This document shows, piece by piece, positions 23,506 to 30,072 of a DNA stretch of 36,345 nt. The translations under genes were made by a program, and so were the position numbers. Origin of the DNA: a virus; the IMG/VR virus record IMGVR_UViG_3300007734_000988, positions 1 through 36,345 of that record. One strand, written 5' to 3'. Under the pieces are notes generated by a model that was not told the DNA's origin, searched no databases, and saw nothing but the letters and a program-made list of their open reading frames with translations. How positions within the stretch are numbered: the first letter of the stretch is position 1; the number at the start of each line of letters is the position of its first letter.

Positions 23506-25529
23506 GGGGTGTTTGCCGTTTCCGCTTTTCCGCTTTCCGCTTCCCCGATTTTCCACACCATCGCGCCCTTGCCCCACTCGTCGTTGGAGATGACGGTCAC
23601 GGTGCCGTCCGGATTTTCCCAGGCGTCGAGCGAGAAGATGTTGCTGGCCGCGCCGGGGGCGTGGTCGATCTCGCCCCGGTGCATGAGCGGCAGGCCGAAC
23701 TGACGGAGAAATTTCCCGGTGGCTTTGTCGTGGATGAAGATTTGATTTCCCTGCCCGGTGTGGCCGTTCTTCCAAAACTCCATCTTACAGGCGGTGACGA
23801 CGTATTGGCCGGCGATGGCGATGCAGCCGGGTTGCGCAGTCTGGCCGGCGCGAAGGTCGAAGGTGCCATTGCCCGTGTTGTCGCCCGTGGGCATGGCCTG
23901 CCAGAGCGTTGCGCCGTTGCGCGTGGCGGTGAGATGGAAGCCCGGACCCTGGCTGGTGTTGAACGTGTAGCTGGTGCCAGCCACGGTGCGCGTGTCGGTG
24001 ACGATTGATCCGTCGCGTTCAAGCAGTGCCGTCGGAGCGATGATCTGGCCGGTCGGGAAGATTCCCGCCGGCGAGAGTTTGACGATCTGACGCTGGCCCG
24101 TGCTGTTCGCCAGCATGGTCGCCAGCGTCTCGCCGTTGACCGTGGCCACGCTGCTGAAGCCCTCGCCGAAACCGAAGACGACGTCCGGGTCGTTGCCGTA
24201 GAAGCGCACGGGCTGGCCGTCGAGATATTCGATGAAGCGGTTGAAGACGCGGCGGCGGTTGTTCTTGTCCACGGCCATGATGTAGCTGTGCGGTGTCCAG
24301 TGGATCACGGTGCCGTCCGGTGCGCCGTCGGCGTTGAAGCGGATGAGGCGGGTGGTGGCGGTGTCGGAGAGCCAGAACTTTCCGTCATTCTGGAAACAGG
24401 CGGCGGTGCGAGGGTTCCGTCCGCCGTCGATGAACCAGTGGCCGAAGCGGGTCAGCTTGATCTCGGTGCCGTTGGCGTAGCCGCCCGGCTCGCCGATCAC
24501 CTTGCCGTTGACGTTCCATGTCTGGTCAGCGAGCGGCACCGGGCGCGGAGCGGGGGTGGGGAAGGCAATGGCCGAGCCCTTGAGCGGGCTGAGGGCCGCG
24601 CCGGTGGACGGGTCGAACTTGGTCACGGTGCCGTTGGCGCATTTGACGTAGAGCAGATTGTCCGGACCGATGGCGAGATCAACGGGCACGCGCGGTTCGT
24701 CGATGGTGGCCAGATGGCGCATCCCGAATTGCAGGTCGGTGGCCTGGGGATTGTTTTTGTGGAAGCGGACCAGTTCCGGGAATGCCTCGTTGAATCCGAA
24801 GCAGACGAAGACGTAATCGCCCCAGGCGCACATGGCGTTGGCGGGAAAGAAGGTGGCCCACATGGACGGGCCGCGATTGGGCACGCTGGAATTGCCGATG
24901 ACGCCCTGCCAGCGGACTGGGGGGTTCAAACTCGAAACTTCAAACTCGGAACTCCGAACTCCACGCAGCGGGGTGTTGAAATTCACCGGACGCACGGGGC
25001 CGGTCGGGATCTCGGTGGTCTGAGAGTCGAGCCAGTCGCGGACGACGGTCACACCGTCACGTTTTATGGTGACGAATTGCAGGTCGTATTCGGCGGTGAT
25101 CTTGTGCCACGCGCCATCCGGCGCGGGCAGAGCATAGGTGACGATGCGCGCGCCCTGGTCGAGGCCGTGGTGCGCGGAGTTGAAGCGGAAGTGGAGCGCG
25201 CCGTTCGCACCGAATTGCCAGTCGCCTTCGACGGTGACCTGGCCGGTGCTGATGGCGAGGCCCTGGGGATTTTTTCCGGCGGTGGGCTGGATCTCGAATT
25301 CGAGGCGGAGGCCGGAAGCCGGTTTGGAAACCGGCGCGCCGTTGGTGGCCGGCGGAGCGCCGGTCTCCGAACCGGCACTGCGGATGATGGTGGTGACGCT
25401 GGAGACGACGGGCACCAGGTTGGTGGTGAAGACGGTGTTGGTGCTGTCCGCGCGGGCGGTGATGTCCGCGCGGGCGGTGAGGAGCGCGAGGGCAATCAAC
25501 GGAAACCAGAATGCGCGGGAAAATTTCAC
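23502..25529 (-). CDS. Secreted LamG-like and beta-propeller-like protein (probable cargo)
   Basis: 675 residues beginning with GTG. A Sec signal (FWFPLIALALLTARA) is followed by a LamG/concanavalin-like region at about 75-170 (LRLEFEIQP, WHKITAEYDLQFVTIKRDG) and then a long repeat-rich region resembling a propeller (LAIGPDNLLYVKCANGTVTK, WLSDTATTRLIRFNADG, FSLDAWENPDGTVTVISND). It has no phage family I know. It lies three bases after the holin stop and is coupled to the next gene. Repeat-derived segments are found at GAPVSKPASG, at EFEVSSLNPP and at its C-terminus (ESGKAETANTP). It may be a fitness cargo of the lysogen, a secreted carbohydrate-binding protein or an anti-phage surface factor. 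The catalytic role is unknown. Confidence 0.65.
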   Translation of the reverse strand: MKFSRAFWFPLIALALLTARADITARADSTNTVFTTNLVPVVSSVTTIIRSAGSETGAPPATNGAPVSKPASGLRLEFEIQPTAGKNPQGLAISTGQVTVEGDWQFGANGALHFRFNSAHHGLDQGARIVTYALPAPDGAWHKITAEYDLQFVTIKRDGVTVVRDWLDSQTTEIPTGPVRPVNFNTPLRGVRSSEFEVSSLNPPVRWQGVIGNSSVPNRGPSMWATFFPANAMCAWGDYVFVCFGFNEAFPELVRFHKNNPQATDLQFGMRHLATIDEPRVPVDLAIGPDNLLYVKCANGTVTKFDPSTGAALSPLKGSAIAFPTPAPRPVPLADQTWNVNGKVIGEPGGYANGTEIKLTRFGHWFIDGGRNPRTAACFQNDGKFWLSDTATTRLIRFNADGAPDGTVIHWTPHSYIMAVDKNNRRRVFNRFIEYLDGQPVRFYGNDPDVVFGFGEGFSSVATVNGETLATMLANSTGQRQIVKLSPAGIFPTGQIIAPTALLERDGSIVTDTRTVAGTSYTFNTSQGPGFHLTATRNGATLWQAMPTGDNTGNGTFDLRAGQTAQPGCIAIAGQYVVTACKMEFWKNGHTGQGNQIFIHDKATGKFLRQFGLPLMHRGEIDHAPGAASNIFSLDAWENPDGTVTVISNDEWGKGAMVWKIGEAESGKAETANTP
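25318..25335. repeat. GCCGGTTTGGAAACCGGC palindrome, copy 1
   Basis: Perfect 18-base inverted repeat with GG at the centre, within the secreted protein gene. It encodes part of GAPVSKPASG. An imperfect relative lies at about 25360-25377. The same palindrome occurs at 29793-29810. Confidence 0.85.
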
Positions 25530-25532
25530 TGG

Positions 25533-25730
25533 TTAACGAATTTCTTGGACGACCTTTGCGTCGGCGGCGGCCTTGCGGGCGGAGATGATGCCCCAGATGA
25601 AGCCGACGAGGGTGATGACGGCGCCGATGGCGGCCTCGAGCCCGGCGTCGGTGGTGAGGCCCTTGGTGGTGAGGGCGGCCCCGCCGACCTTGAGGACGGC
25701 ACGGAGGGTGGTGGCGGTGGTTTCGTTCAT
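25533..25730 (-). CDS. Holin (Pam3-gp28-like small membrane protein)
   Basis: 65 residues. Residues about 20-48 (GLTTDAGLEAAIGAVITLVG then FIWGIISARK) form a Gly-rich membrane span with a charged C-terminus, the pattern of small phage holins of the Pam3 gp28 type. It is the first gene of the late operon. The usual endolysin partner was not found in the window. Start at 25730 (MNETTAT); upstream in-frame codons come from the intergenic region. Confidence 0.72.
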   Translation of the reverse strand: MNETTATTLRAVLKVGGAALTTKGLTTDAGLEAAIGAVITLVGFIWGIISARKAAADAKVVQEIR

Positions 25731-25850
25731 GGGTTTTGGGGGTTGCGGAAAGAAAATGCGGACGGACCTCCCCGCATCGGGATGCAGGAACATACTGCGC
25801 GGAGCCGGGTGACGGAGGCGACCGCGCGGGCGGGCCGCCCGCAAAATGGA

Positions 25851-25883
25851 AAAGCCGCCGGGGGGAATTCCCCGGAGGCTTTC
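25851..25883 (-). terminator. Rho-independent-like terminator before the late operon
   Basis: On the minus strand, AAAGCCTCCGGGG pairs with CCCCGGCGGCTTT (one T-G wobble) around AATTC, followed by TTTT. This would end early transcription arriving from the helix-turn-helix gene at 26042. The loop and stem are symmetrical enough to act on both strands. Confidence 0.72.
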
Positions 25884-25942
25884 AAAACTTGAATCGTGTC
25901 ACCGTTCACGCGGGACACTTTGGGGGAGATCGGAGGTGAAGA

Positions 25943-26035
25943 CTAAAGACTGCGCGGATTATTCGGGACTGCGCGGGAAACTTTGTGAGATTTTTTTATC
26001 GGAACAGGCACCCAGTCTGGCAGCGCGCTGCTCAT
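25943..26035 (-). CDS. Possible 30-residue peptide after the regulator gene
   Basis: MSSALPDWVPVPIKKSHKVS and a short Arg/Pro tail, beginning six bases after the stop of the helix-turn-helix gene. Its end overlaps a GACTGCGCGG repeat region. It is too short for confidence and has no recognisable family. Confidence 0.22.
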   Translation of the reverse strand: MSSALPDWVPVPIKKSHKVSRAVPNNPRSL

Positions 26036-26041
26036 GCCGGA

Positions 26042-26377
26042 CTATGTCCGGCTGGCTCGAAATTTTTCAAGCGCAATCGGCGGGAGACCAGCGCGACGGC
26101 GCGAAAAATTTTCGCGACAATAGCCCACGGCCTCGGCGGCGATCTCGATTTTTCGCAGGCCCTGGTAGCGCAGCAGGGCTTCCGGGATTTCACCCTCGGC
26201 CGTCCAGCGATAGACGGTGTCGCGCGTCACATTAAATTCGCGGGCGAACTGGACAGGGCGCAGCCAGGCGACGGGCAGGCCGGGGGTGACGACGAGGTTG
26301 TTGGTGCCGGGCTGCCGGGTGAGGACGGGGGCGCAGAAGAACTGGAGCTGGTTTTCGTTGGAGACGTTTTTTTTCAC
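26042..26377 (-). CDS. Helix-turn-helix regulator, MerR/excisionase-like
   Basis: 111 residues, GTG start. The central AREFNVTRDTVYRWTAEGEI then PEALLRYQGLRKIE is an excisionase/MerR-type winged helix with the typical DTVYRW-EGxIP pattern. It is the last gene of the early operon, just before the terminator and late control region, which places it well to activate late genes, as Mu C does. Mu C itself is not clearly related. GTG lies within the stop of a 17-codon leader (GTGA), so expression may be coupled. Confidence 0.75.
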   Translation of the reverse strand: MKKNVSNENQLQFFCAPVLTRQPGTNNLVVTPGLPVAWLRPVQFAREFNVTRDTVYRWTAEGEIPEALLRYQGLRKIEIAAEAVGYCRENFSRRRAGLPPIALEKFRASRT

Positions 26378-26427
26378 GAGACAAGTTCGAGGGGGCTGGC
26401 GACAGCGCAGGCGGCGATGAGTTTCAT
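26374..26427 (-). CDS. 17-residue leader peptide coupled to the regulator
   Basis: MKLIAACAVASPLELVS, ATG at 26427, with its stop overlapping the GTG start of the regulator. A sequence box in the upstream 35 bases closely resembles that before the gene starting at 28343, with the same 7-base spacing to the ATG. That supports this start being real, but the peptide may be only a translational-coupling device or the remnant of a longer gene. Confidence 0.42.
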   Translation of the reverse strand: MKLIAACAVASPLELVS

Positions 26428-26434
26428 AATCGGG

Positions 26435-26469
26435 ATATGCTAACGGGTGGTTGCAGAATCACTGTTAGG
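26435..26469 (-). promoter_or_regulatory. Shared upstream box, copy B
   Basis: 35 bases matching the sequence at 28351-28385 at 27 positions without gaps (core GAATCA-TGTT and GCTA-CGG on the plus strand). The box ends seven bases before an ATG in both places. It may be a regulator binding site, an RNA element, or a duplicated gene-end fragment. Confidence 0.55.
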
Positions 26470-26516
26470 AGTGCTCGCGTGTGGAGCGTTTGGAAGGATT
26501 GAAGTCTGAGACGCCC

Positions 26517-26780
26517 TCACCAGGCGATTTTCGAGGTATTGACGCTGCTCTGACTCGTTGGGCGAGCATCGCGGCCATACCATGTTTCGCGCTGTTGCGT
26601 CGCCTGATTCCAAGCTCGCAGGCAGTTGGTCAGGTATTGAGCCAGTATGAAGTCCGGCGTGTTGCTGGCGTTCTCCATGCTGCGCTTGTTGAGCAGGTCT
26701 CGGAGTTCGCTGATGAAGTCAGGGCCGTCCGCCGGACCAGTCAGTGCAGGAGGCGTAGAAGATTCAGTTTGTGTTTCCAT
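26517..26780 (-). CDS. Conserved small phage protein (SNTPDFILAQYL type)
   Basis: 87 residues. Contains LLNKRSMENASNTPDFILAQ, then YLTNCLRAWNQATQQRETWYG, a motif typical of a small protein widespread in tailed phages and prophages, found in early operons. Its function is unknown. The C-terminal 18 residues (GRDARPTSQSSVN...) look low-complexity. The gene starts five bases after the short reading frame at 26786-26884. Confidence 0.7.
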   Translation of the reverse strand: METQTESSTPPALTGPADGPDFISELRDLLNKRSMENASNTPDFILAQYLTNCLRAWNQATQQRETWYGRDARPTSQSSVNTSKIAW

Positions 26781-26785
26781 AGCGT

Positions 26786-26884
26786 TCAGATTTTCGGCGC
26801 GGGGTTGCTGCGCTCTGCGTTCGGGTAGTGGGTTTCATTTTTCAAATCGGTTGGTAGCATGAGTTGCAGGCTCTTCGATTTCAT
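26786..26884 (-). CDS. Short reading frame, 32 residues
   Basis: MKSKSLQLMLPTDLKNETHY then PNAERSNPAPKI. Its ATG overlaps the stop of the upstream gene by four bases (ATGA) and its stop is five bases from the next start, so it fits the operon spacing. LPTDLKNE resembles the N-terminal part of small phage proteins, but no function can be named. Confidence 0.45.
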   Translation of the reverse strand: MKSKSLQLMLPTDLKNETHYPNAERSNPAPKI

Positions 26885-27315
26885 CGTTTCCTTTCCGCTC
26901 CACCGTTGCCGTCGGCGGCAGTCGGTGAGCTTGGGTCGTTCTCCAACTCCAAAATTCCCGCGGACACGGCGACGGGCGCGCGCGTGTAAAAAACTTTGTC
27001 CATGGCCAGCACGCGCTGCTGAAGTTTCTGCGCCTGGTGGGCCAGGGTGTTCCGGGCGTGGTGAAATTGTTCGAGGGTGAGGTTGCGGGTAAGGAGGTAG
27101 CCGGCCTGGCCGGAGCTGATGCGGCCGCCGCTGCGCTCGGCCAGTCCGCGGACCCAGCGCTTGGTGTTCTCGGTGACGGGTTTTCCCACGGAGACCAGCA
27201 CGTCCTCGGCAAAGGTCCAGTCGCGGTGCGCGAGGTAGCCGATGAACCACTCGACGTCGCGATCGTCCGGCGCGGGGCACGCGTCGAAGAGGTCGGGCTG
27301 GGGGGCGGGGGGCAT
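26881..27315 (-). CDS. Unknown early protein, 144 residues
   Basis: Soluble, mainly helical. DDRDVEWFIGYLAHRDWTFA, KRWVRGLAERSGGRISSGQA, and FHHARNTLAHQAQKLQQRV suggest a compact DNA- or protein-binding domain. No family was recognised. It is coupled to the following short frame. The 28 bases before it hold AT-rich AAATTCAA-type heptamer units. Confidence 0.55.
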   Translation of the reverse strand: MPPAPQPDLFDACPAPDDRDVEWFIGYLAHRDWTFAEDVLVSVGKPVTENTKRWVRGLAERSGGRISSGQAGYLLTRNLTLEQFHHARNTLAHQAQKLQQRVLAMDKVFYTRAPVAVSAGILELENDPSSPTAADGNGGAERKR

Positions 27316-27343
27316 ATCAATTAAAAATTGGGAAATTCAAAAT

Positions 27344-28009
27344 TCAAAATGGATCGGAGGCGGAGGGGAGTTCGTCGGGCCAGTCGGGGGCGGGGACGGG
27401 GACGCTGTGTCCAGCGGCGCGCCCGCCCTCACCCCGGCCCTCTCCCCCAGGAGAGGGAGAAGATTTCGGGCGGCGCACGCGCGGGGCGTGGCCGGGCTTC
27501 CAGGCGTTGGGTCGGGCGTGGAGGTGCTGGTAGAATTTCACGAACTGCGCCGGCGGTAGATTGGCGAAGTCGCGGGTGTCGTGGAGGCGGAGAGATTCGC
27601 TGATGACGTAGCCGAGGAGGCAGTGGTTGTTTATTTTGGCCAGCATCTCGGCGCGGTGGGCGGCGGCCGGGTCCAGGATCTTCACGGCGGTGGCGAGGTC
27701 GCCGGGGTTGATGAGGGTCTGGAAAAAATCGAGGAGCGCGTTGGTGTCGCGCCAGGTGAAGTGCTTCGAGTCCTTGGGCAGGCCGAGGGCGACGGTGGTG
27801 GTGGCGTGTTTGAGGTCGCGCTCGACGGGGGCGCGGTGTTCCGCGGCGGCGAGCTGGGCGGCGAGTTCCTCGATGCGCTCGAGGTCGGTGTTGAAGGGGC
27901 GGTCCGCGCGCGGGAGGAGGCGGCGGGATCCGCGCGGTCCATCGTGAATCCAGTTCGCGCGGAAAACGGATTTCCAGGTGTCGTGGTAGCGGATGAGGGT
28001 GGCGGTCAT
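27344..28009 (-). CDS. Unknown early protein with repeat-derived tail
   Basis: 221 residues. Residues 1-175 look like a stable, largely helical protein (DLERIEELAAQLAAAEHRA, FTWRDTNALLDFFQTLINPG, HDTRDFANLPPAQFVKFYQH). No known family was identified, although size and position recall the Mu gp16/GemA region. Residues 183-195 (SSPSPGGEGRGEGG) come from a copy of the CCCTCACCCCGG hairpin repeat; what follows is Pro-rich. The gene starts eight bases after the DUF3820-like gene's stop. Confidence 0.58.
   Translation of the reverse strand: MTATLIRYHDTWKSVFRANWIHDGPRGSRRLLPRADRPFNTDLERIEELAAQLAAAEHRAPVERDLKHATTTVALGLPKDSKHFTWRDTNALLDFFQTLINPGDLATAVKILDPAAAHRAEMLAKINNHCLLGYVISESLRLHDTRDFANLPPAQFVKFYQHLHARPNAWKPGHAPRVRRPKSSPSPGGEGRGEGGRAAGHSVPVPAPDWPDELPSASDPF
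27426..27462. repeat. CCCTCACCCCGG hairpin repeat, copy 4 (in gene 27344-28009)
   Basis: Near-identical to the copies at 11939, 15814 and 18131, in the same orientation. Like copy 3 it is read as PGGEGRGEGG in frame and lies near the 3' end of the host gene. Confidence 0.88.
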
Positions 28010-28016
28010 TTAGGAT

Positions 28017-28343
28017 TTATGATTTTGGATTGGCCGCGCGGAACTCGGCGAGGGCGGCGGCGGCGATGCGGTCACTCTCGGCCCGGCTGACGCGCGGCGG
28101 TGCAGGCGCGGCGGCGCGGCGGGGCTTCGGCGGCGGGGGCGCGAGGGATTGGATGACGCGCTGGGCGTAGTCGCGCACGGCCGGCCACTGGTCGATCCAG
28201 GGCTGGGTGAGAAAGTAGCGGTAGGAGCTGAGGGGGACAAACTGCATGGTGGTGCCGGCGGCGTGGTGCTTGCCGAAGGGGAAAATGTCGCCGTCCTGGA
28301 GGGGCATTTCGCGGGCGGGGATTTTTTTCCAGGATGAGCTCAT
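28017..28343 (-). CDS. DUF3820-like small protein
   Basis: 108 residues. MPLQDGDIFPFGKHHAAGTT and VPLSSYRYFLTQPWIDQWPA match the FGKxxG-xxPxxYxxWL pattern of DUF3820, a module also found at the C-terminus of exodeoxyribonuclease X-type nucleases. Here it stands alone with a Pro/Ala-rich tail. It may help bind DNA in phage recombination. Its start overlaps the methyltransferase stop by four bases, and the 35-base box shared with 26435-26469 precedes it. Confidence 0.62.
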   Translation of the reverse strand: MSSSWKKIPAREMPLQDGDIFPFGKHHAAGTTMQFVPLSSYRYFLTQPWIDQWPAVRDYAQRVIQSLAPPPPKPRRAAAPAPPRVSRAESDRIAAAALAEFRAANPKS

Positions 28344-28852
28344 GGGGGTAATACGCTACCGGTGGGTTGGTGAATCATTGTTCGGGCTTCTAGCGCCATC
28401 TCCTGCTGACACCGCTTGGCGGCAGATTCGCAGTGGGCTTCGTTGAGTTCGATTCCGATGGCCTTCCGACCGAGTTGCTTCGCGGCCAGCAGCATCGTGC
28501 CGCTGCCCATGAACGGGTCGAGGATTGTCCCGCCGTCCACCGTCGCCACTTCGAGCAGCTTGGCGATTACCTCGACGGGTTTCTGGCAGGCGTGGTCGCG
28601 TTCGCTGGTGTGGACACGCTTCGAGCGGATGACGTTCTGGCCGGTCTTGGCCGCGTATTCCGTCGCGTAGTCGGCCCCGTTCACACGGCCCCAGCCGGCG
28701 GCTTTGGCATCGGCGCGGAGGGAGGCAGTCGTGGGCGGGAGGATGAAGTGCTCGCAGAGTTCGAAACCGTCCAGCACGTTGACATCGGGGAAGGTGACAT
28801 CGCCGGTGCCGTGGTCGTTTTCGCAGAACAGGAGCTGGCTTTTTCGGATCAT
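28340..28852 (-). CDS. C-terminal half of an N4/N6 DNA methyltransferase
   Basis: 170 residues. Contains the SAM-binding motif LDPFMGSGT (about 117-125) with KPVEVIAKLLE before it and GRKAIGIELNEAHCESAAKR after it, characteristic of the beta class of DNA amino-methyltransferases. The catalytic D/S-PP-Y/W motif, which in this class lies N-terminal to the SAM motif, is not present, and no upstream frame restores it. The ATG at 28852 seems natural. The protein may be a SAM- or DNA-binding remnant, a partner for another subunit, or a 5'-truncated gene. Confidence 0.78.
   Translation of the reverse strand: MIRKSQLLFCENDHGTGDVTFPDVNVLDGFELCEHFILPPTTASLRADAKAAGWGRVNGADYATEYAAKTGQNVIRSKRVHTSERDHACQKPVEVIAKLLEVATVDGGTILDPFMGSGTMLLAAKQLGRKAIGIELNEAHCESAAKRCQQEMALEARTMIHQPTGSVLPP
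28351..28385 (-). promoter_or_regulatory. Shared upstream box, copy A
   Basis: 35 bases, 27 identical to the box at 26435-26469. It overlaps the 3' end of the methyltransferase frame and stops seven bases before the ATG at 28343. See the matching copy for the argument. Confidence 0.55.
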
Positions 28853-28861
28853 AAATTTTAC

Positions 28862-28894
28862 GGCGGCGCGGCAGCGCCGCCCTGCCTTTTTTTT
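28862..28894 (+). repeat. GGCGGCGC hairpin followed by T8
   Basis: GGCGGCGC (28862-28869) pairs with GCGCCGCC (28874-28881), followed by T8 at 28887-28894. It looks like a rightward terminator although no rightward gene precedes it. It fills the 40-base gap between Gam and the methyltransferase and is more likely another palindromic repeat. Confidence 0.5.
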
Positions 28895-29414
28895 ACGCGC
28901 CGGTTTTGGAGTCGGCGGCGGTTTCGGGTTTGGGGCGGATGAAGAATTGTTCGTCCTGCCGGAAGGTGAGGCCGGCGGAGATGAGCTGCTCGGGGGTGAG
29001 GTGTTCGCGGTTCGCCAGCAGGGCCTCCTTGTCCGGCGCCGGGGCGGGGGTGCGGATGTAGGCCGGTCCCCAGCGGAGGCGCGCGAGGCGGACCACGACG
29101 TCCTGCCATTTGATTTTTTTATTGGCGGTCTCGACGCGCCAGGGTTTGAGCTCGAAACCGAAGACGGCCAGGCCGGTCTCGCGGGATTTTTTCTCGGGGA
29201 AAAGATCGGCGCGGTTGTTCGCGCAGAAGTCGAGGATGGCGGATTCGTGGACGGCGATTTTTTCGAGGACGACGCCGATCTTGAGCTGGTGCTTTTTTTC
29301 GACGGCGATGAGTTCGGCCTCTTTGTCGGCCAGGAGGGTGGTGTGCTGGTTGCGGAGGGAGACGACGCGGGCGACGGCGGCGTCCAGGGATTCGGGGGAG
29401 GTGATGGGGTTCAT
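28893..29414 (-). CDS. gam: Host-nuclease inhibitor Gam-like protein
   Basis: 173 residues. Mu Gam protects linear phage DNA ends from exonucleases. The pattern is a long N-terminal coiled coil (HTTLLADKEAELIAVEKKHQ), then ILDFCANNRADLFPEKKSRE, matching the WC-x-NR-xxL segment of Gam, and FGFELKPWRVETANKKIKWQ, matching the Gam beta hairpin. Length fits (about 170). It sits after the transposition genes, as in Mu. Confidence 0.86.
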   Translation of the reverse strand: MNPITSPESLDAAVARVVSLRNQHTTLLADKEAELIAVEKKHQLKIGVVLEKIAVHESAILDFCANNRADLFPEKKSRETGLAVFGFELKPWRVETANKKIKWQDVVVRLARLRWGPAYIRTPAPAPDKEALLANREHLTPEQLISAGLTFRQDEQFFIRPKPETAADSKTGA

Positions 29415-29428
29415 GGGGAGTTGAGAGT

Positions 29429-29884
29429 TTAGGAGTTGAGAGTGGAGAGTTTTAATTGAGCTCGGAGGAGCTGGGTGAGGGCGTGGACTTCGGCGGCGCG
29501 ATGGTGGCTGGTGGCGGTCTGATGGGCGACGAGGTTGCGCAGGTTACTGATCGTGGCGGCGGTGCGGTGGAAGGCGGCGGCGAGGTCGTGGCGGTTGATG
29601 GTGAGGATCTCGCGGCAGAGGTGGACGGCCACGGCGCGCGCCCAGACGGTGTCCGCGGTGAGGCGGTTTTTGTGGAGGAGTTCGCCGAGGGTGATTTTGT
29701 AGTGCGCGCAGACGGCGTGCTGGATTTTTTCCACGAGCGGCCGGTGCGCGGCGACGGTGCGGCCGGGCTTGCGGCCGAGGGGGGCGGGGGCGGCCGGTTT
29801 GGAAACCGGCGCTCCGGGGCGGATGAGGCCCAGCTCGATGGCGCGGGCGGCGTAGTGGCGGCAGTCGGAGGGGGTCATGTTCAT
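29429..29884 (-). CDS. DnaA domain IV-like DNA-binding protein
   Basis: 151 residues. Residues about 53-125 (VCAHYKITLGELLHKNRLTA, DTVWARAVAVHLCREILTIN, AAAFHRTAATISNLRNLVAH) follow the C-terminal domain of DnaA, which binds DnaA boxes. No AAA+ module is present, so it would bind DNA without ATP-dependent assembly. It could recruit or block host initiation at phage DNA, or serve as a regulator. Residues 24-32 (GAPVSKPAA) come from a palindromic repeat at 29793-29810; the C-terminal STLNS comes from heptamer repeats. Confidence 0.76.
   Translation of the reverse strand: MNMTPSDCRHYAARAIELGLIRPGAPVSKPAAPAPLGRKPGRTVAAHRPLVEKIQHAVCAHYKITLGELLHKNRLTADTVWARAVAVHLCREILTINRHDLAAAFHRTAATISNLRNLVAHQTATSHHRAAEVHALTQLLRAQLKLSTLNS
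29793..29810. repeat. GCCGGTTTGGAAACCGGC palindrome, copy 2
   Basis: Exact second copy of the 18-base palindrome at 25318-25335, again in frame and again read as GAPVSKPA. Confidence 0.85.
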
Positions 29885-30072
29885 TGGGATCTCCGTTTGT
29901 TTTTTTTCGCGGCGGCGTCGAGTTCTACGCCGGCGCGGATGAGTTGTTCGATGGCGGTGAGGATCCAGTATTCGTGCGAGGATTTTTTCCAGGCAGGACC
30001 GTGGCCGAGGACGGAGGCCACCGAGCTGTGGGCGGCGCGGAGGAGGCGGCGGTAGGAGAGGGTGGTTTTCAT
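29881..30072 (-). CDS. Small basic early protein
   Basis: 63 residues, basic, helical, with a Lys-rich C-terminus (AAAKKNKRRSQ). No family was recognised. It overlaps by four bases both the MuB-like gene before it and the DnaA-like gene after it, so it belongs to the transposition operon. Confidence 0.55.
   Translation of the reverse strand: MKTTLSYRRLLRAAHSSVASVLGHGPAWKKSSHEYWILTAIEQLIRAGVELDAAAKKNKRRSQ

Larger units (their letters stand above)
25731..26041. promoter_or_regulatory. Intergenic control region between early and late operons
   Basis: 310 bases with no well-supported gene. From left to right: a GC-rich stretch with GCGGGCGGCCCGCCCGC-like inverted repeats, a terminator stem (25851-25883), an imperfect inverted repeat GTGTCACCG/CGGGACAC (about 25897-25919), and two direct copies of GACTGCGCGG at 25948-25957 and 25967-25976 (19 bases apart). 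No convincing -35/-10 pair could be chosen. These repeats are candidates for binding a late activator. Confidence 0.5.

Noticed and set aside
28862-28894. Rightward Rho-independent terminator
   Set aside because: Shape fits (stem plus T8), but no rightward gene lies upstream, and the poly-T runs into the Gam stop codon. A palindromic repeat is more likely.
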